Below, piece after piece: positions 23,754-34,754 of a stretch of DNA of 64,000 nucleotides. Source of the DNA: Hordeum vulgare subsp. vulgare (taxonomy: Eukaryota > Streptophyta > Magnoliopsida > Poales > Poaceae); the NCBI RefSeq assembly GCF_904849725.1, contig NC_058522.1, positions 433,347,529 through 433,411,528 on the forward strand, read 5' to 3'. The translations under genes and the position numbers were made by a program. The notes beneath the pieces are model-generated. The model saw only the letters and a program-made list of their open reading frames with translations, had not been told where the DNA came from and made no database searches. Position 1 is the stretch's first letter; each line of letters opens with the position of its first letter.

Positions 23754-25304
23754 TGATACTTGGGATCTGCGTAGGGTTTTGCGCGAAAACGAATGGGTTA
23801 TCGGAGCATAATGTGGGTAAGTATTTCCCTCAGTTATGAAACCAAGGTTTATCAAACAAATAGGAATATCAACCAGAACTGTCTTTAGCGGATGCACAAA
23901 AAAGAACAAAGAACTTGCACCCCAACACGGGCAAGAGGGATGTCAATCCTCTTGTTCTTGTTATTTGCAAGCGAGTGGGTGTTTAGATAATTGTAGATAG
24001 CAAGATAAAATAAAACAATTAAATGGCAGCGAGGTATTGAAGGTTTTATCTATATGTTGTGAATAGTCCCAGGGGCCATAGTTTTCCCTAATGGTACCTC
24101 TCATGAAAAATAGCATACAGTGCGTAAACAAATTAATGTTGGGCAACTGATAGAAAAGCAAGTAGTTATGCGATATTCATGGCAATGATCATGTGTATAT
24201 AGGCATCTAGTCCATAAACAAATAGACCGACTCTTGTCTGCACCTATTACTATTACTCCACTTATCGACCGCTATACGTCCATAAACAGAGTAATGCATG
24301 GAGAACAATGGAATGATCTAGACAAAGTAAACTCAAGTAATATGAATAAACCCCATCGATTTATCCTTATTAGAAGCAACACAAAGACGTATCTTGTCCC
24401 CTTCTGTCATTGGGATATAGAAATTCGTCAGATTGAACCTACTACAACACACCTCTCTCACCGAAGAAATATCAATCTAGTTGGCCAAACTATTTCAATA
24501 GATTGGAGAGAATTACGAAGCTATGATAATCATACACATAAGAATCATAAAAGAATTTATAGGAGACTCAAATATTTATCAGGAATAATCTGGAAAAAAA
24601 CACAATTCATCGGATCACAACAAATGCACCGAACAAAAGGAATTACATCATGTGGATCAAAGCGAAGATGTGATGATTATTGTATTGAGGCTCAAAGAGA
24701 GAGAGAGAGAGATTGTCATCTAGGTACTCGCTATGGACCCGTAGGTCTGCGGTAAACTACTCACACATTATTGTGAGGGCAGTGAGGTTGATGAAGAGGC
24801 CCTCTGTGATCGATCCCGCCTCCGACAGGTTGCCGGAATGAAGCTCCAGATGGCCTCCCATCAGAACAGAGACTTGCAGCAGCGTAAAATGTGTTTCGGG
24901 ACTCCTGCTCATGTTTTTAGGGTATAAAAGAATTTATAAGCGAGAGAACGGAGTCGGGAGGTCCTCGAGAGGCCCACAAGCCATCAGGGCGCCCCTCCCC
25001 CCAAGTCGCATCGTGCTGGCTTGTGGGGCCCTCGTGTAGCCACCAGCCTTCCTCTGATGTTTGTTGCTATTCTTTTGGTTCAAAAAAATCATCAAAAAGT
25101 TCCAGGTTAATTGGACTTCGTTTGGTATGAAAAAACTGAAAAGTGAAAAAGATGCAGAAAACAACAACTCGCACTAGCCTCTGGGATTATAGGTTAGTGC
25201 TAACAAATATATAAATTAGTAAATAAATACTCCATTAGTATTCTAGAATGATAATATATCAGCATGAAACAATAAAAAATTATAGATACGTTGGAGGCGT
25301 ATCA
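23754..25304 (-). repeat. gypsy LTR, minus orientation (1551 bp)
   Basis: On the minus strand the LTR starts TGATACGCCTCCAACGTATC and ends CCCAAGTATCA. It belongs to a gypsy family different from the two Athila-type elements, though it shares the TGATACG start and tRNA-Asp primer type. It contains a GA microsatellite (about 24698-24713) and no real gene; the open frame at 24234-24755 is within LTR sequence. It ends inside the first copy of the 540-bp tandem repeat. Confidence 0.85.
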
Positions 25305-26283
25305 ACGACGCTCTACCCCCTTTCTTCTCTCTAGGCACTTCCATCTGTAGTTAATCGATCATATCAGAGGGGATTGCCACCTAGTTTATTTCCTTGGTTA
25401 AGACTTGCTTCACTTGGAAGGAGGGATTGCATATTGATTTCCTTCCATGATAGGGGCCCGGGGGAGGAAGGAGCGACGCACCAAAAAAACAAAAGAATTG
25501 TGTAATTTTGATGATGTATGAAAATAGTAATTAATGCGATTGAATGACTTATGGTAAGATTAATTAATTTAGATTGGTCTTTAGAGATTAGCCATGATTG
25601 ATTCTTTCACATAAAAACATTACTAAATAACTTGCACCTGCATAGAATGTTCTGATCTGTTTAGATTTTTTTTCCGTTGTATGAGAGGTGAGGCGAAAAT
25701 AAACTGAGAGGGGGTGGTGGGAGGTGGGACGAAAAAACCTGGATGAAAATAAACCAATGTTACGGAGGAGGAACGAAAAAAAAACATGTACCAAGCTACA
25801 AACTCCCCCCTTTGGAGTAGAGGTGTGGTGTGATCTAGCAGGAGACGATGCTCTACCCCTTTCTTTTCTCTAGGCACGTTCATCTGCAGTTAATCAATCA
25901 TATCAGAGGGGATTGCCATCCAATTTATTTTCTTGGTCAAGACGTGCTTCACTTGGAAGGAGGGATTGCCTATTGATTTCCTTACTTGAGAGAGACTCGG
26001 AGGAGGAGGGAGCGACGCACGCAAAAAATCAGAGGGATTGTGTAATTTTGCTGATGTATGAAAATAATAATTAATATGATTGAATGACTTATGGTAAGTT
26101 TATTAATTTAAATTTGGTCTTTAGAGATTAGTCATGATTAATTCTTTCACATTAAGACATTACTAAATAACTTGCACCTACATGAAATGTTTTGATCCGT
26201 TTAGATTTTTTTTTGTTATGTAAGATGTGAGCCGAAAATAAACCAATAAAATGGGTGGTGGGAGGTGGGGCGAAAAAAGTCAG
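25305..26283. repeat. two-copy tandem duplication, 540-bp period
   Basis: 25305-25742 and 25845-26283 are homologous at an offset of about 540 bases. Shared blocks include CGATCATATCAGAGGGGATT-type sequence, TTCACTTGGAAGGAGGGATT, ATTGAATGACTTATGGTAAG and GGGTGGTGGGAGGTGGG. The copies differ at several percent plus small indels. The 5' edge of copy 1 is replaced by the gypsy LTR end, while copy 2 keeps about 30 further bases upstream. No ORF is conserved between the copies, so the duplicated unit is noncoding as far as I can see. Confidence 0.8.
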
Positions 26284-26496
26284 ACGGAAAAACCGACGTG
26301 AAGACAAAGACGTCTTATTAATTCCTCGGTGAGAAAGTTGCCGCTAAATGATTCACTGCTTTTCCCAATTGAATTCAGTGCACCACCTTTGAATATCATG
26401 TAGTGGCAAGCAGTACTCCTTGTTTTTCTCCAGTTCATTGTTGTACTATTATTTTTTTTGTTCGATGTCATGCTACACTTTCTAGCAAAATACGTA
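26284..26496. other. spacer with no recognised feature
   Basis: I see no gene or repeat signature between the tandem duplication and the following MITE. Confidence 0.4.
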
Positions 26497-26711
26497 CTAC
26501 CTTCGTCACAGTTTATAAGACGTGCACGTGTACCTAGGTCATCAATTTGACTTATATAAAATATATTGTTTAACATAAAAAATATATCATTAAAAAATAG
26601 AACATCTAAAGTTTCTAATGATATATTTTTTGTAATATATGTCTCTCATTAAGTTGGTCAAATTAACGACCTAGATACACGTGCCGGACTTATAAACTAA
26701 AACGAAGACTG
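26497..26711. mobile_element. Stowaway/mariner-like MITE, 215 bp, with TA target duplication
   Basis: The ends form an imperfect inverted repeat of about 36 bases: the left end reads CTACCTTCGTCACAGTTTAT and the reverse complement of the right end reads CAGTCTTCGTTTTAGTTTAT, and both continue into AAG and later CACGTGTA. TA lies on both sides (26495-26496 and 26712-26713). The interior is AT-rich with inverted symmetry around 26590-26640. It is non-autonomous, with no coding capacity. Confidence 0.75.
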
Positions 26712-26844
26712 TATTTCAGTAGGTTTGACACGTCATTGGTCACTACTTTTAAAGCCACATAAAACTCTCGATTTGGGACTTTTTGGCGGCGGTGGAGAAA
26801 ACAACACCTTGTGTGGCTTTCCAATCAGTACCACTGTCTAAATA

Positions 26845-27004
26845 CTCCCTCCGTTCCTAAATATAAGTCTTTTAAGATATTTCACTAGAAGTCTACGTAC
26901 GCAGCAAAATGAATGAATCTACATTCTAAAGTATATCTATATACATCCGTATGTAGTCCACTAATGAAACCTCTTTAAAGACTTATATTTAGGAACGGAG
27001 GAAG
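26845..27004. mobile_element. Stowaway MITE, 160 bp
   Basis: Classic Triticeae Stowaway: starts CTCCCTCCGTTCCTAAATAT and ends with the reverse complement (ATATTTAGGAACGGAGGAAG), flanked by TA at 26843-26844 and 27005-27006. No coding capacity. Confidence 0.95.
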
Positions 27005-27006
27005 TA

Positions 27007-27860
27007 CTTATTAGCATTGAATCATTATTAGGTAATTATGACGGACTTAATTCCTTTTCTGGATTATGAATGAGATGTTCGTGTTTAACTTGTTTTGGAT
27101 CTCCATTTTTTTTTTTGCCTGCACTATGAGTGATTATACCATGGGAATATGCTTGGACATGCTTTGTAAGGTGGTTTAATTTCCATATATAATGATTATT
27201 TAATCCAATCCTTTTCGTGCTCCACTGAAGCTGCAAGCATCTTTGAGATTCACATCGTACATAATGGAACAAGGTAAATTAAAACCAATGCACATTCATG
27301 ACACCCATCTCTTCTTTGTGCTCCCCTACCACATATTACAACAGTGAGGCCATCTTCAATGCAAAACATTGAAATTGGCGCTTATAGGAAAATAGAAAAT
27401 ATATCATAAATTTGAAAGACCACTGGTGGCTATATGTTCCAACCCTACACACTACAGTAAGAAACATGGGCTAAAAATTGGCCATTGCACCGATCATTCT
27501 ATCCCACACTGTAAAATAGGCTCAAGCATCCCGATTCTTTCTTTTGCGACGATGCCTCACATAGCGTCAGGAATCGACCGCCCAACTGCCGATCAACCAG
27601 GAAATCAATTGTGGTACATCTCTCCAAGCGGCAGCCTTCGAAGTGCCTTGATATCATCAAATACGAAATTACCTAGGCTAATAAAATTAGATTTCGCTAC
27701 AAATAAAATTAGATTTGCCATCCCAACGACAACTCAATTTATCATAAAATGTGTTTGACTTTTCATGGTTAACATTGTTGAATAAACTCTCGACACAATT
27801 ATTTGTTGAGACCGTAGGTCTTGCAACTCGCATAGAAAATGTTAGCATGATAACCTTTCA
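27007..27860. other. intergenic sequence, nothing recognised
   Basis: About 850 bases. Short open frames (for example 27426-27758) have no recognisable domain or codon bias. It could be unannotated old transposon sequence. Confidence 0.4.
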
Positions 27861-27863
27861 TTA

Positions 27864-30429
27864 GAGAAACTTCAACCGACCGACCCAAATGGACGACGGT
27901 TTTGTTTGTTTTTTATCCGTTTGGGTCGGCCGCCCGCTCAGTGTTCGTCCGTTTTTTTGAAACTGCCGTGCGCCCAATGCGGGCGACCCATTTTATGTCT
28001 ACACATTAGATAAAACAGATCAGCATGCCGACGTCCAAGAGTTTATGTCGACACCATGCCTGCGGTCGGCATACATTGTCATCCTACATTAAAACCATCA
28101 CGCAGTTCATGCTGACACACTTGCTGGCGGCCGGCACACCGGCCAACACGCCAAAAGGGGCATGAATTCAACCACGCCATGCCGGCCCGTGGTCATGCCA
28201 ACACACACGCCGGCATACAAAAAAGGTTTTGTGATCTCCTTGTAGATCACGGCTGGTCGAACTTGAGCATTTCAGCCTGCATCTTCTCGAACCATAGCCT
28301 CTTCCTCGGCGACACGGTGTTCAGATCAACCTTCATGATCTCCACACCCGTCTTCATGCTTGCGAGGGCCACTTCTTTCGCCTTGGTCCTGGCATTGGTG
28401 GCATGAATCTCGGGCATCTTGGTTGTTTCGCCTCCTCCAACTCAAGCATCTTAGTTTGCCTCTCCGCGTCCATCTCGAGCCTCCTCCTTTGAATTTCCAT
28501 GAAGGCGTGCAATTGCTCTTCCTTTTATTGCCGACGCTTCTCCTCCCTCAAGTCCATCTTTCTTATCATGCCCTCCAAGTTTTCAAGCAAGGCGATCGAT
28601 GCCGTGTCCTGCCTGTCCTCCTTCTTCATGTTGGTCTTCCCCAGTGGCAGGCCCTTCTTGCCGTTACCATGGCCATGCACAACTTCTTTTCCCCGACGCG
28701 TCAAGAGGGTGGAACATTGCGCCTTGAACTTCTCCTCCCCATTGATGATAGTCCAACAATGGGCGAGATGGAAGGCTTTGCCGTCGTGCTGAACCTTGAA
28801 TGCCTCGAAAGCTTGAAACAACTACAATTCAAACAAACAAGTATATGTTAGCAAATGGACAAGCAATCCACGGGAAAAAGTGTGGCACCAAAAGGGAATG
28901 AGAGGGCATGCATACCATGTCTTGCATGTCGAGGCCGCTCACGGGGCGTGCCTCGTGCTCTCATAGGTGGCACAAAACTTGTTGCACTCTTGTTGAATCA
29001 CCCTCCAACGCTTTGAAAGTGACACCCATCGACGTGTGCTTTGCATTTGGTATGGGGGAAACTTCTTGCTCTCATGAAACTCACGATGAACACGAGTCCA
29101 TAAGGCTGACCACTTTCGTTCGGCGCCGATCTTCGGGTCTTGCCCAATGTCCCTCCAACACTCACAAAGGAGCTTGTCCTCGGGCGGCGTGTATGCCTTC
29201 GTCCGCTTTCTCTTGCGCTTCGGCTTCACCCCGACAGCAGTTTGGTTGGCGACCTCCTCCTCGAAGAAAGGCTCCCCGTCATCGTCCTCCTCCTCAAGGT
29301 CGTAGTCCTCCGGGAACTCATGGTCGAGCGGGAAGCCGTCTAGACCGACCTTATCTTGCATGGAGGCGTCATGTGGATCATTGGTGGCTTGCGTGAATGG
29401 CTCTCGGCCGTCCTAACTTTGGGTCTCATCGGGGTCGTACGCACCAGTCGCTGGCGCACCTTCAAAGATCATGTTCTCGAGGAAACGGTTGGTCGTATCA
29501 TCGTCGACGCCACCGGCATTCCGTCGAACAGATTGCGGGCGTCGGTGAGCATGTCCGCTAACATCTCGCGTTTGCGTTTCCTCATGCCTCCGAACGATGA
29601 TCTACCTGCCACCGATGCGGCGTTGAGGTCGATGTTCACCGACGCTGGCGTGGAAGGGGCCATGATGCTAACCTTCGGCGAGAATTCCCCGGAGAAGCGG
29701 CTGCCTTGCAGGTAGACGTGGAAGCCGGGAATCGGCTGCGTGCAAGACGCGTGCGGCGACTCCGGCAGCATCATCCGAGGACATGCTGACGAGCCCGTGC
29801 TGGCCGTGGCCGCGGCAACGACTGCGTTGACAAGACCGTGCTGGCTAGGGTTTATCCCTAGGTACAACAAGACCTCCATCTTTGCCGCCTTGGTGTCTTC
29901 CTGCTGCGCGGCGGTGGCAAAGGCGGCAACGACAGCTCCCTCGCCCCCTTGCATCCTTCGCGTGCCTCCGGCCCTTCCTCTTGGCCGACTCCACGGCCCG
30001 CTCCTCGGGCGTCAACTCCTTCTTCTTTTTCTTGGGCGGCGCGGCGGCCTTGGGGGGGGCGCTGGCCTTGCCTCTGGCATCGGCGGCGACGACGAACGTG
30101 GCCATTGACGCGATGGCGGCGGCAACCTCGAAGTCGTTGTCCATGACGATGGGAGCGGGCGCGGGAGCGAGCGGGAGAGTTTGGGGAAATTGAGGGAAAA
30201 AGGTGGCCGCTTTATCACCGACTTGCGGGTCAGTGAGGGAAGTAGGCGCGCGTCCGCTTCGTGTCCTCGCCGATGCAAATCGGGTTCAAAATTGGATTGG
30301 GAATGGGTCGATAGACGGACAAAAGGCGAACGCGCGTCCATTTGGGTCCATGCATTTGACCAACTTTTTGTCTGCGCGGACCTAAACGGACGGTTTCGAA
30401 CAAAATGGGTCGCACGGTTAGAGTTGCTC
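27864..30429 (-). mobile_element. PIF/Harbinger-type DNA transposon, ORF1 only (2566 bp)
   Basis: Inverted ends are visible: the left end GAGAAACTTCAACCGACCGA matches the reverse complement of the right end, GAGCAACTCTAACCGTGCGA. The trinucleotide TTA flanks both sides (27861-27863 and 30430-30432), the usual PIF/Harbinger target duplication. Inside, the minus strand carries a decayed Myb/SANT-type ORF1. I see no DDE transposase, so this is a non-autonomous derivative that would need a transposase supplied elsewhere. Confidence 0.82.
28247..30144 (-). pseudogene. Harbinger ORF1-like Myb/SANT protein with NAM-associated C-terminus
   Basis: Read on the minus strand, the frame starts MDNDFEVAAAIASM at 30144 and goes through a Lys-rich segment (KKKKKELTPEERAVESAKRK). 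It shifts frame near 29950 into a segment with INPSQHGLVNAVVAAA and KRKREM (29469-29954), then 28939-29361 holds the Myb/SANT-like part with AYTPPEDKLLCECWRDIGQD and KRWRVIQQECNKF. 28525-28821 holds the NAM-associated-type segment (KAFHLAHCWTIINGEEKFKA). Near 28250-28360 a C-terminus with KVDLNTVSPRKRLWFEKMQA can be read to a TGA at 28247-28249. Such proteins are common in Triticeae and are linked to PIF/Harbinger ORF1, thought to bind DNA and aid transposition. Several frameshifts make it a pseudogene. Exact intron structure, if any, is not resolved. Confidence 0.7.
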
Positions 30430-30538
30430 TTAATACGGAATTGAATAATATTGCATCTTTTGGAATTTGTGGCAACTGGAAACGAGGATGTCACACGAAC
30501 CTAACCATGCCCGAGAATGGCTTCAAACGAGGCAAGAT
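30354..30538. repeat. 185-bp direct repeat, copy 1 (Harbinger right end plus flank)
   Basis: This block matches 31271-31455 at an offset of 917 with a limited number of mismatches. It covers the last 76 bases of the Harbinger element, its TTA target copy and about 105 bases of flanking DNA (AACGAGGATGTCACACGAAC is shared). Confidence 0.8.
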
Positions 30539-31270
30539 CACGTGCACACACAAGGCAGAAATCTAATTTGCAAATGTCAAGGTTGAAATAGAATGTTAAA
30601 AAGAATGGCTCTAATCCTTTGCGCTAAATGTCAAGGCGGAAATGCAATTTGTAAATGTCAAGGAGGAAAACATGTCAAGCCGGAATGGCTTCAATCCTGC
30701 ACGCTAAACATGTATTTTGCAAATGCCAAAAATACATGAAAATTAAATGTATTCATTGGCATGCCCAAATGTTTATACTTCAAAGAATATTTCATAACTT
30801 AAAATTATGAAATTTTAGAAAACTGAATTTGAAAATTTAATGCAGTGTAAATTTTTTATTAGCGTAATTTTGGAAAAATGTAGATACTGTTTAAAAATTA
30901 TTGTAACATTTAAAAAATGTTCATGCATTTCCAAAAAGGTGATATTATAAAATATGTTAATCATATTTAAAAATATATTGGTCATGTATTAAACAATATA
31001 ACTGATGTATGCAGAAAATATACAACATGTGTAAAAAAGGTAGACATAAAAATATGCATTTAAAAATATTAGTCATGTATTTAAAAAATGTTAAACGTGT
31101 ATCAAAACTGGTCCTGATGTATACAAAAAAGTTATAATGTGTATGAATAAATAGACATCAAAATATATATTTAAAAATATTTTAATTATTTATTTTATCT
31201 ATGATATACTTTGATTTTTTTACTGATGTATATAAAAAATGTACATCATGTATAAAGAATACATCAACAC
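30539..31270. other. AT-rich spacer with short degenerate repeats
   Basis: No gene. 30540-30720 contains several imperfect copies of AAATGTCAAGG-type sequence. 30720-31260 is strongly AT-rich, with repeated blocks like TTTAAAAATATT and ATGTATTTAAAAAATGTT at irregular spacing, which looks like decayed tandem sequence. Confidence 0.5.
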
Positions 31271-31455
31271 ATTTGACCAACTTTTTGTCTGCGCGGACCT
31301 AAAAGGACGGTCGCGTACAAAATGGGTTGAACGGTTAGAGTTGCTCTTAATACAGAAATGAATAATATTGCATCTTTTGGGATTTGTGGCAATTGAAAAC
31401 GAGGATGTCACACGAACCTAACCATGCCCGAGAATGGCTCCAAACGAGGCAAGAT
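31271..31455. repeat. 185-bp direct repeat, copy 2
   Basis: Second copy of 30354-30538, including the Harbinger right-end sequence GGTTAGAGTTGCTCTTAATA. No matching left end lies before it, so it is a duplicated end and not an element of its own. Confidence 0.8.
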
Positions 31456-31929
31456 AGGAGCATATTTTTCCTAGTGCATGAACATTTCTTTTTCAGCATA
31501 ATTATTTTTGTTATACTTTAGCATTTCCTCATTCACAAACTCATATTTCCCCTCTATTTTTTAAATCTGATTTGGAAAATTATATATAATGTTTTGAGAT
31601 TTTCCTTTAACTCTGGCCTCCATTTTCTTTTTGAGAATAACCGTCGCCTCCATATAGACATGAACACCTTGTGGACAAAAGCAGAACAACTAACTAAAAC
31701 AAAACCGGATTAGATTTTCCCACGGCTAAAATTCAACATGTGAGAGTCACCGTTGCATTGTGTCGACGGACAAGACCACCACCGCGAGGTCATTGGCAGT
31801 GGTGGATCTAGGGGTGGCCAGGATGGTCCATGAACAACCCTAAAATTTCCACACAGCAGCGAAGCCACGTTAAGCCTGTGTGGTCATTTGACTACACAAG
31901 AATTTCGTAACTTGTTGACCCATGCCTGC
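31456..31929. other. intergenic sequence, nothing recognised
   Basis: About 470 bases without an ORF or a repeat that I recognise. Confidence 0.4.
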
Positions 31930-31932
31930 TTA

Positions 31933-33130
31933 GAGCAACTCTACCAGACCCTGTATAATTGCGACCTGCAAACGCGTTTGACAGTTCGACGAAGTTGGGT
32001 TTTTCGGGACGAAATATTGCGCTGCAGAACAGAACCCATATAATCAAACTGCATAATTTGAAATAAAACATTCGCGGGCGAAATTGGAACCACAGTCATT
32101 GAGAGCTACATAGAACATGATCATAGAAACTACATTCACAGCATGCATCACTTACTAGAGGGGAGAGCACACCTACTGGAGCTCATCTACTAGCTATCCT
32201 ACCGCACTACGCAAAATTGAGCTCACCGGAGTCGAGCTCGTGCGGTAGTAAATGCGCAGTGCGCTCAGTCGTCGCCGTCGGAGGGGGAGTAGAGCTCGAT
32301 GTTGATGCGCTCCTGCGCAGTCGCTTCGCGGCGCCACTCCTCTACCTTGTGGCCGAAGGCGAGGGCCGACGGGACACCCTGCTCGTAGAGCATGGTGTCG
32401 ATCTCCTCCTCCCTCCGGTGGCGTTGTTGGTCCTCTTCCGCCTCTCGTGCACTCCGCGCCAGCAGCACGGGCAAAAGGCTATCCGCCTCCGTCGGAGGGA
32501 GGAAATCCTCCGGTCAGGCGACGGCCCCGGCACGTCGCTCCGGCACCGCCTCGGCCTCCGGATCCATCTTCACCGACGGGAGCTCTTCAAGCTCCCTCTT
32601 CACTGGGGGAGGGAAGAGCACGAGCGCGAGGTCGACGCCTCGAAGGAGTTGCCGGATAAGAGGCCGCCGCGCGCGCGGTCGTACTCCTCTGTCTCGCGAC
32701 GGAGGAGCGACGACGGCGGTGTCTGGCCCCACTATGTGTACCGGCGGGCGGCGCGCTTACGGGCGGCGTCGGATCTGACGCAACAAGCCCTCTCGGGGTC
32801 GTCGTTCCTACAGCTACCGGAGTTGGCCATCAAGGGCGGTGGAATGGAGCGGCTACGCGGCGAAATGGAGGCGCGCGGCGGAGGATTAGAGGCGCCGGCG
32901 GTGAGGTGGGGGGACTTTTCGCGGCGGCGGAGGGATAGGGTTTCGATCCGCATCCAGCGGTCGAACCAGCAGATATACCGGTCGAGCGCTCGCGTTTACG
33001 GACCACCGCAAAAGTTTTATGGGTCGGGCCGCGTTTATAGTATCTGCTCTCGCAGGAAAGCAACCCAAACCCGCATACTCGCCGAAAATTTTGCGGGCCG
33101 GGCGTTTTGCGTGGTCAGCTAGAGTTGCTC
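31933..33130 (-). mobile_element. non-autonomous PIF/Harbinger-like element (1198 bp)
   Basis: Left end GAGCAACTCTACCAGACCCT matches the reverse complement of the right end (GAGCAACTCTAGCTGACCAC), with TTA on both sides (31930-31932 and 33131-33133). The interior 32210-32960 is very GC-rich. On the minus strand it shows decayed coding sequence: a start-like MANSGSCRNDDPERACCVRS near 32832, a middle part in another frame, and a C-terminal piece rich in Arg/Glu ending ELYSPSDGDD at 32265. The long plus-strand ORF (32217-33122) is the antisense of this and has no recognisable domain. No transposase is seen. Confidence 0.75.
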
Positions 33131-33240
33131 TTACGAGACGCTGCCGAGCAAAAATCAGTTAGAATTTGACTACAAGCCCACGTATCATCTGATTTTGGTA
33201 ACAACGGGCTAGGCCATACAGGAAAAGAAAGTCCCAAATA

Positions 33241-33396
33241 CTCCCACCGTTCTTAAATATTTGTTTAAAAAAAATCAACTACGAACTACATACGAAGCAA
33301 AATAAATGAATCTACAATTTAAATCGTGTCTATATACATCTGTATGTAGTCCGTAGTGATATCTTTAAAAAAACAAATATTTAAGAACGGAGGAAG
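33241..33396. mobile_element. Stowaway MITE, 156 bp
   Basis: Starts CTCCCACCGTTCTTAAATAT and ends ATATTTAAGAACGGAGGAAG, flanked by TA (33239-33240 and 33397-33398). The interior resembles the MITE at 26845-27004 (CTATATACATCTGTATGTAG), so both belong to one family. Confidence 0.92.
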
Positions 33397-33398
33397 TA

Positions 33399-34349
33399 GC
33401 TTCCATGATTGTAATGCATCAAGAAATCCCTTGATTTTCTCCTTCGACTTCTCTGCCTTCCCTACTTTGTGCTCGTCAGTTAAAAAAAACTTCCTCCGCC
33501 CGCAAGCCGTGAGGCAAGCAGGACCACCTCCGGTCGCAGCAATGCTACACATATATAAGTTTACATAAATTTTATAAAGAGGTGGATTTTGATTGGAGAT
33601 TAAGGGAAATGAGGGCCCCACCCCTTTAAAAATCAGGAGAAAGTGGTTAGTTAGAAAGAAAGAATCCTAATCAGCATGTAACCTTATGTAACTCTTTGTA
33701 TGTTTAACATTTTTGCCTCCGGCCGTCCACTGAACCACGAGCTACTCATGTCCTCCACCTGCGATCTTCGATCAGGATGTGAGCTGTGAGCGACGGACCG
33801 TTCATGGTCCGTCGGCATCAATCGTTCAATATTGTTGTTCTTTTCGACACAAGCAGGACATCCAATCCAACGCCAGAACAAGGCCATTTGCACATCCCTT
33901 CTATTCATAAGTTCTGCTTTTTAGCACTGATATGCCTTTTTCTTTTTTAATTATTGTCTCATTACTTATACTGCATCAAATATACATGATCACAAACGAT
34001 TTCTGCCATAAATTTTATATAGCAATAAAGTAGCATGTTCTCATTGACTTGTAATGTAATATCAAGGCTACAAAACATCAAGGTAAAAAAATTCACTAGA
34101 AAACTTGACATCACAACATTTTAAACCTGGCACCGTCATTGTTTTCACATAGTCTATATATAGTAGAAAAGAATATATTTCTATGAAGAATTACATTGTT
34201 GGACCATCCTCCATGTTAAGCTGGATCCGTCACTGGTCGTTGGTCATCAGGCACCGGACGCGCATCAATGCAATGCAGGTCGCATGGCGTATAGAAGATC
34301 ACTCACTCACTCGATCAGTTATTCCGTAGTGCTTGCTCCCTCTTTTCTA
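33399..34349. other. intergenic sequence, nothing recognised
   Basis: About 950 bases. Short open frames on either strand show no domain. No repeat is recognised. Confidence 0.4.
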
Positions 34350-34450
34350 CTCTCTCCATTTTAAATATGTATTTATTAAATTCTACTATGAACTACATAC
34401 AGATGTATATAAACATATTTTAAAGATCTTATATTTAGAAACGAAGAAAG
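34350..34450. mobile_element. decayed Stowaway MITE, about 100 bp
   Basis: TA (34348-34349) is followed by CTCTCTCCATTTTAAATATG, and the other end reads TATTTAGAAACGAAGAAAG before TA at 34451-34452. It has lost part of its interior compared with the 156-160 bp copies. Confidence 0.7.
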
Positions 34451-34555
34451 TACTATATAAACACCAATTTCTGAACAATGTTTTCTGGGAGTGTTCTCCC
34501 AGAGAATGCTCAAATTGTCATGCAGTTTTAACTAAAGATGTCAGGACGACTTTAC

Positions 34556-34719
34556 AGGACTTGTCATGATCGAAAGAGACAATTGCCATGTAATTTAAAA
34601 AATGCCAACGATTTAAAACCTTTTTAACATCTGCTACAGGACTCGCCACGATCAAAAGTGAAAATGGCCATGAAACATAAAAAATGCCAATGATTTATAA
34701 CTTTTTTGTCATCCGCATG
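34556..34719. repeat. two-copy 82-bp tandem repeat
   Basis: 34556-34637 and 34638-34719 align: each begins AGGACT, then a GATC-AAAG block, then AAAAAATGCCAA and GATTTA. Noncoding. Confidence 0.6.
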
Positions 34720-34754
34720 ATTTGAATCCAACAGCTGTGGGGTCTTCTCTAAGG

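Noticed and set aside
27426..27758. 110-codon ORF as a possible host gene
   Set aside because: No domain, no splice or codon support, and it lies in AT-rich spacer between transposons.
31257..31362. A third complete Harbinger element
   Set aside because: Only a right end is present, with flanking DNA copied along; no left end or target duplication precedes it.
32217..33122. Plus-strand 301-codon ORF in the short Harbinger-like element
   Set aside because: Arg/Ser-rich low-complexity translation, antisense to decayed coding sequence, and it runs up to the transposon end; no domain or start context supports a gene.
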